This document shows positions 59,336-64,000 of a stretch of 64,000 nt of DNA, piece after piece. The position numbers and the translations under genes were made by a program. The notes beneath the pieces are model-generated. The model saw nothing but the letters and a program-made list of their open reading frames with translations, did not search any database and had not been told where the DNA came from. Position 1 is the stretch's first letter. Each line of letters opens with the position of its first letter. This DNA comes from Salvator merianae (lineage: Eukaryota > Chordata > Lepidosauria > Squamata > Teiidae). Where the stretch lies: NCBI GenBank assembly GCA_003586115.2, contig QVOM02000042.1:80488663-80552662 (forward strand), written 5' to 3'.

Positions 59336-60249
59336 GACCTTTCAAATATCAAGATACTGTATACAGTATTCCTTTTTGTATTTGAGGTTTAGGTTTCTTT
59401 AAACTCCTTTGAAGAGAGCTATTTTGAATACAACTGCCATCCAGGGATACATTCTTCCACCATACTGCAGGAGAGGGAGGTAGAATAGGGCCTCTCCATC
59501 TACCCCACTGACATCAAATACTTCCCTCAAAAGTCATCCAGGCAGCTATTTCTCAGCACCCTCCCTTTTCCCCTCCCAATCCTCCTTTCCTTGCATGTTC
59601 TGCCTTTTTAAATTGAGGCAACATCCACAATATCCTTTCGGACCGTGACAAATGTGTACTTAGAATGCTGGATCTGGACACCAGCATGTTCCCCAGAAGG
59701 CCCACTGGTGAATATGCTGACTGCACAGGCCTCTCACCTGGACTGCTCCTGCATGTGAAAACTGTACCTGGGAGTGCTCCAGAGGGAGACTGCTTTAAAG
59801 TGGTCTCTCAAGCATTCTTGGGCTGGGTTCTATTCCAGACACCACTGTACAGACTGGTGGCAGTTGCTGGAGCTTGCCATGCAGCACTCCACAGCCCAGC
59901 AACATATTCCAGGACTCCAAAAACAACCCACCTTGGGGGCTGTTTCTGAGCATGCCAACTTTTCCACCAGCCTACAACTTTGAAGTGGGGAAACTTTTGT
60001 TCCAGCACACCAAAGGGAGGCCAGGACAGGGCTACCTTAGTGCAGATTACTGCTGGTGTGCCCACCTCACCCTCCACTATTCCTGGCCTGAATGGTCCAT
60101 TTGGGACCAAGAGTGATCTCTGCATTGTACCCTGTGGCACATGATGCAGATGTTACCTATAAGCCTAAGGGCAAGGAATTATCTAGCATCATGTATCGTA
60201 ACCCACTGCAATAACTTTTTTAGACTTAAGGATGGAATAAGAATGTACT
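59336..60249. other. Unassigned sequence between the LTR-like repeats
   Basis: No gag, pol or env frame is recognised. The frames of 80-110 codons here have no domain that I can identify. Confidence 0.4.
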
Positions 60250-60545
60250 CAATAACAACAATAACAACAACAACAGGCATTTATCAATCTGGCACATAAA
60301 AGAAACAAGTCTGGGCAATAGATATTGCAGTACCAGGGAATGCAAGAGTAAATGATAAAAGATGAACAGAGACCTACAAGTTGGAACAACTGTGACATAA
60401 TAATAGCAGTGCCAATAGTGACTAGTGCCCTTGATGCCATACCAAAAGATTTGGGGGACTGATAGAGTTTCCATCCATCAATTGCAAAAGACAGGACTAC
60501 CTGGAACTGTGAGAGTGTCACGGAAGCAACGAACATGAGCTTGGG
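60250..60545 (+). mobile_element. Non-LTR retrotransposon C-terminal fragment
   Basis: In shifting frames the + strand reads DIAVPGNARVNDK-like then ALDAIPKDL and QDYLELCE, matching the IDIAVP.DARV, GALG.IPK.L and KTALLG blocks at the C-terminus of a LINE polyprotein group found in fish and reptiles (possibly the Dong/R4 type). Preceded by an AACAACAACAACAG tract. Confidence 0.4.
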
Positions 60546-60603
60546 AAAACTCTGGGTGTCAGTATGGAAGAGAAAGGCCTGGTATTGTTACCAAACACCT
60601 GAA

Positions 60604-61922
60604 TGTTAGCCCTGCCATACAGAAGCAGGAGCACAAACGTTCTTACTATATACAAATGGACATAGATCCCAGGAAATATAAGTCAGAAAGGTTTCCAATA
60701 CAGGGAAACTGACCAGAATCCTGGACCCTGTATAATTGCTTGCATCCATTTTTTTTTTAAAAAAAGCCTGCATGTAAAAAGAGCAACCTTTCTTTGACTA
60801 AGTTAACCTGGTTCCTTAGAGTCAGTTCAGGAAATTATGCATTAATGGTTGACAAAAGATTGGGCAAGTATCTGGCCATCAAATAGTCCTATTGTTCAAG
60901 CCTACATTTTGAGAATTTTTCATTACGAATGCAAACAGCACAATTTAAGCTCATCAACCAGTGTAGTTGTCTGTTTATCTCTCTACCTGACCAAACACAC
61001 ATCTTTGCCCAACTAAAAGAAAGTTTGCTCCTTTTTCTACTGGGAAAAAGAATATAAAAGTTCAGGTTTTTCTATTAGGAAGTAAGAAGAAAAATGAGAG
61101 AGAGAGAGAGAGAGAGAGAAGAAGAAACATTAGAGGGAAAAATGATCATCTATCTCAGCCCCATTTTCCCTGGCAGAGAGCTGCTTTTACCTCCCTCCTG
61201 AAATGGAGAGGGAACGGATTTTTCTAAGAAGCTGCTTGATCCTACTGCTTGCTTGCAGTTTCCTTTATTTTCCTTTTGAGCTGATTTCACTTGATGAGGG
61301 ATTTCTATATCTCTCTCCATGCCCCTTGGCAAAAGAGCTGGGGTTTTTTTTCCAAAGGAGTAAGGGTTGTGGAGCTTCTTCCACTTCCCATTCTCTGATT
61401 TTGAACCCATTTTGCCTGCAAGAGACCTATGCATCTTGCCCCCCAAATTTTCCTTTTTGGCATGATGAAGATTTACTTGGAGAAGACCACAGATGGGTGA
61501 GATTTACCCCTTTAGTGCTAGGAACCTTTCTAGTCTCCATTGCTAGCTTCTCCCAGACTCTCTCTCTTTCTTCTCCCCCTTCTCTCCCTTTTATACACAC
61601 TAACTAGGTCTCCTTACTTAAGTTTGGAGCCAAGCCTTTTTCTTTTCCTTTTCGAAATGCCAAACTACCTATGCTACCTGTGAAACTAGCTGATTCTAAC
61701 AAATTACATTGTTTATTCCTATTTCTTTGGATTTCAATCTTTTTGCTGGGTTCTAATAAAGATGCACCATTATTTTCAAGGATTACCTCCTCTTTATTTG
61801 CATTTTCTGTGCCAGTTTGGCTTTATTAAAACCTGGCCTGATACATTGATCCCTACAAAGGTCTAATGCCTGGGATGCTAATTTCCCCAAAACAACTCAA
61901 ACCCAGAGCATGGCTTGTAACA
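60604..61922 (+). repeat. LTR-like direct repeat, copy 2 (1.32 kb)
   Basis: Starts TGTTAGCCCTG, ends GGCTTGTAACA, so the termini are the inverted pair TGTTA/TAACA expected of LTRs. (GA)n at about 61095-61119. AATAAAG near 61756. No primer-binding site or polypurine tract is visible between the two copies, so they may be two solo LTRs or a duplication. Confidence 0.65.
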
Positions 61923-62480
61923 GTATGCTATGGTCCATAGAGCCACAAGGTGCTTCCAGACACGGTTAAAATTCTGCCATTTTCCTGGAACTATACTGGG
62001 ATTGCTACACATATATATCCATGGCAATCCTAATATAGTCCCAGGTTTGTCAATTGCAAATCTAATATATCACTGTTATGGAAAACACAGCAACGACACT
62101 GGGTTTTCTGTAATAGCGATTCCTTACCTCCATGTGCCAGTCCTTTGTGTTATCGTTGCTCTTCGAAAATACCCAGATACTAGCAAAGGGAAGTGGGTAG
62201 GTGCTTGCTAGCATCTGGGCATTTTGCAAGAGGAAGAAAAACAGGAAGAGCCAAGAAATAATGTAAGAGCCCAGGATTTTTCCGGAATTGCCTCCTGCAA
62301 TTTGGCAGGACTGGCAAGAGGTGATTGTGGGAGCTAGAGAAGATCCCACAATTTCCTCCTGCAATCTGGAGGCACCCTTAATGACTGAACAACAACAGCG
62401 CTTGGAACTGTGCATATTATAAGAAGATAGCTTCAATTATTTTAGATCCTTGGGAGAGGTCCCATAATGAAAGGGACCAA

Positions 62481-62613
62481 TGCTGCATCATAGGAGTACT
62501 TTGAGCTGAATCTTCTGTCTGCAGACATTTTGCCACTAGGCCAGGTAGCATCACCTAGTGGTGAAATGTTTGTAGAAAGAAGATTCAGCTTGAAGAACTC
62601 CTTTGATGCAGCA
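62481..62613. repeat. Foldback hairpin, 133 bp
   Basis: Arms TGCTGCATCATAGGAGTA..GAGCTGAATCTTCT and AGAAGATTCAGCTT..CTCCTTTGATGCAGCA pair, and the inner arms TTTTGCCACTAGG / CCTAGTGGTGAAAT continue the stem around a ~14-nt loop at 62540-62553. Looks like a small palindromic MITE. Confidence 0.75.
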
Positions 62614-63159
62614 CTCTAATTCTGGGCTACAGATATTGTCTAGTATGACTTCCATGTGGTGGAACAGAGGCAGAGGAAGATGGAAAAGGCATGAAGAAGA
62701 ACAGTTAGAAGATGGAGGATTAAAAAACATGGATGTTGCTCACATCACAGTTTTAATCTGTTTGGAGGCCATTTTCTACCTTGAGAGATTACACCTTTCT
62801 GTACCATCTGAGGACTATTCTGCCACAAATTGAGCTGTCCTTTATTTGCATTATCTCAGCACTAAGTCCATTTCAGTTCTCTGAAAGGTAGAGTTCCATG
62901 ACCAGATGGGGGTCCCAGCACTCCTCAGGCTGCCACAGACTTCTGAAGGAGGAGCCAATTGCCCTGCCCTGCCCTGTTCACCCCAACCCAAAGTTCCAGG
63001 TCAGACTCTGGCTTTTTGGCCTCCACCAGCTGCCTGGTGCATCTCTTGTCCTACCTTGGGCTCCCAGGGCAGCTCCTGCCTCTGCTCACTGTCCCAAGTG
63101 GCTCCATGAGGCTGGCTGTCCCTTGAGTAAAATGGGGAAAAACCACTCATCCTCATGAT

Positions 63160-63390
63160 CCCTTTCTTGCCCGCCTTCCGCAGAGGCTGTCTGGGCTGGA
63201 GTGTGCCTGGGCAAGGCAGCGGGGAGACTGATGCGCTCACCCAGCATTGCATCTGCGGATAGCTGCAGACAGCCCAGGATCCCATGTCCTTTGCTCACCT
63301 GCCTCCCTTAGCAGCTGTCTGGGCTGGAGCACCTCCAGGCAATGTAGTGGTTGCAGGGCTGGCTTGCTCAGTGCTGGATCCTGGGGTCAG
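63160..63390. repeat. Two-copy imperfect tandem repeat, ~132-bp unit
   Basis: GCTGTCTGGGCTGGAG occurs at about 63187 and 63319 with similar downstream sequence (CCAGGCAA-type, then GCTCA.CCAGCATTG / GCTCAGTGCTGG). The surrounding sequence has no recognised gene. Confidence 0.55.
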
Positions 63391-64000
63391 AAGGAAGCAT
63401 GTGGCAGGAAGAAAGGTGTCCCCAGCTGATTGCACTAAGCAGCAATAGAGAAACTGAAAGAAGAATAGAATCTTAGAGGAAGGGGAAGAAGGGAATTCAG
63501 AAGATCCACGTGTGGAAAGGCAGGAAATATGGCCAATGGAGCAATAGGGAAGGAGGCAAAAGCAGTTGCTAGAAATGTGTTGACCCTGTTTCTAAATAAA
63601 TTATTTTATATTGAACACATCTGGTTTGATCAGTTTGTTGTCAGGCCAAACTGCCAGTAAGATTGCACACCAAACATTGCCTAGGGTCATCAAACATGTT
63701 CCTATTGGTTAAATTGCATTTTAAGCAGCAGCTATCAGCAGAGAAGTGATTGGTTACTCTGCAGCCTATTACTATTGGTTTATTCTATTTGTTCGTTATT
63801 TGCATTGGTTTGTTGATTTTTAGGTGCGTTGGAGGAACCAGGAAGGAGGTAAGGGGAGATTTTCAAGGTCCAGATAACTGAATGAGGAAGGAATCATTTT
63901 TTAATTTTTTTTAATTTAATAGTTAAAAAATATAACACAAACAACATTAACATATAAAACAATCTAAACTTGTCCAGAGAGCAAAACCAAACCAAACCAA
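63391..64000. other. Unassigned; CCAAT-rich stretch and ACCAA repeats at the end
   Basis: ATTGGTT or its complement occurs four times at 63708-63810. An (AACCA)n run closes the window from about 63984. Confidence 0.35.

Noticed and set aside
38840..64000. PLIN4 or PLIN5 downstream
   Set aside because: I looked for PAT motifs and the 33-residue PLIN4 repeats on both strands and saw none.
1..64000. CRISPR array, prophage or bacterial operon
   Set aside because: No regularly spaced short repeats and no bacterial gene organisation; the window is vertebrate.

Overview
This is vertebrate nuclear DNA, most likely from a squamate reptile. The host gene has introns with GT-AG boundaries. About half of the rest is recognisable as interspersed repeats: CR1, L2, L1 and RTE-BovB LINEs, a Penelope-like element, a Ty3/Gypsy element, tRNA-derived SINEs, LTR-like repeats and several non-autonomous DNA transposon families. 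That mixture, with BovB present, is what squamate genomes usually show; the species cannot be fixed from the sequence. No bacterial operons, CRISPR arrays, rRNA genes or true tRNA genes are visible.

The only host gene I can support is a perilipin on the + strand, about 24.9-38.83 kb. It has a TATA box (24900), a short untranslated exon 1, and seven coding exons (start codon 26170, stop ending 38389) whose reading phases join exactly into 430 residues. The N-terminal PAT region, three consecutive 11-residue repeats and the C-terminal helical-bundle region are all present. The protein looks most like PLIN3 (TIP47), but its C-terminus lacks the tryptophan-containing motif that usually ends the bundle in PLIN2 and PLIN3. 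The introns carry a SINE, an L1 ORF1 relic, a CR1 copy and an L2 copy.

Left of the gene, 0-1 kb holds an inverted repeat. About 1.4-7.2 kb is a decayed Ty3/Gypsy element on the minus strand with recognisable LTRs. Its integrase lies upstream of its reverse transcriptase, the unusual Gmr1-type order, and it has been invaded by at least four other elements. A Penelope-like element (7.6-11.0 kb) is split by a 2 kb L2 LINE. Then come a 1.2 kb DNA-element-like repeat (11.0-12.2 kb), a CR1 (16.7-17.5 kb), a SINE and the best-preserved L2 (19.2-20.65 kb, 309-codon reverse transcriptase frame). Several copies of a non-autonomous transposon family with a 38-bp subterminal palindrome follow (18.4, 22.2 and 23.4 kb; also 42.6 kb).

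Right of the gene (38.8-64 kb) the window is entirely repeats and unassigned sequence: a palindromic DNA element (40.6 kb), two transposons with related ends (41.7-42.7 kb), a CR1 interrupted by a GC-rich hAT-type element with a perfect 8-bp target duplication (43.6-45.3 kb), BovB (45.6 kb), L1 (47.6-49.3 kb), an interrupted L2 (50.15-51.6 kb), SINEs, CR1 relics, a second copy of the 1.2-1.45 kb repeat (54.95-56.4 kb) and two 1.3-1.4 kb LTR-like direct repeats (57.95-61.9 kb). I see no second host gene, so the usual neighbours of PLIN3 (PLIN4, PLIN5) are not inside this window.
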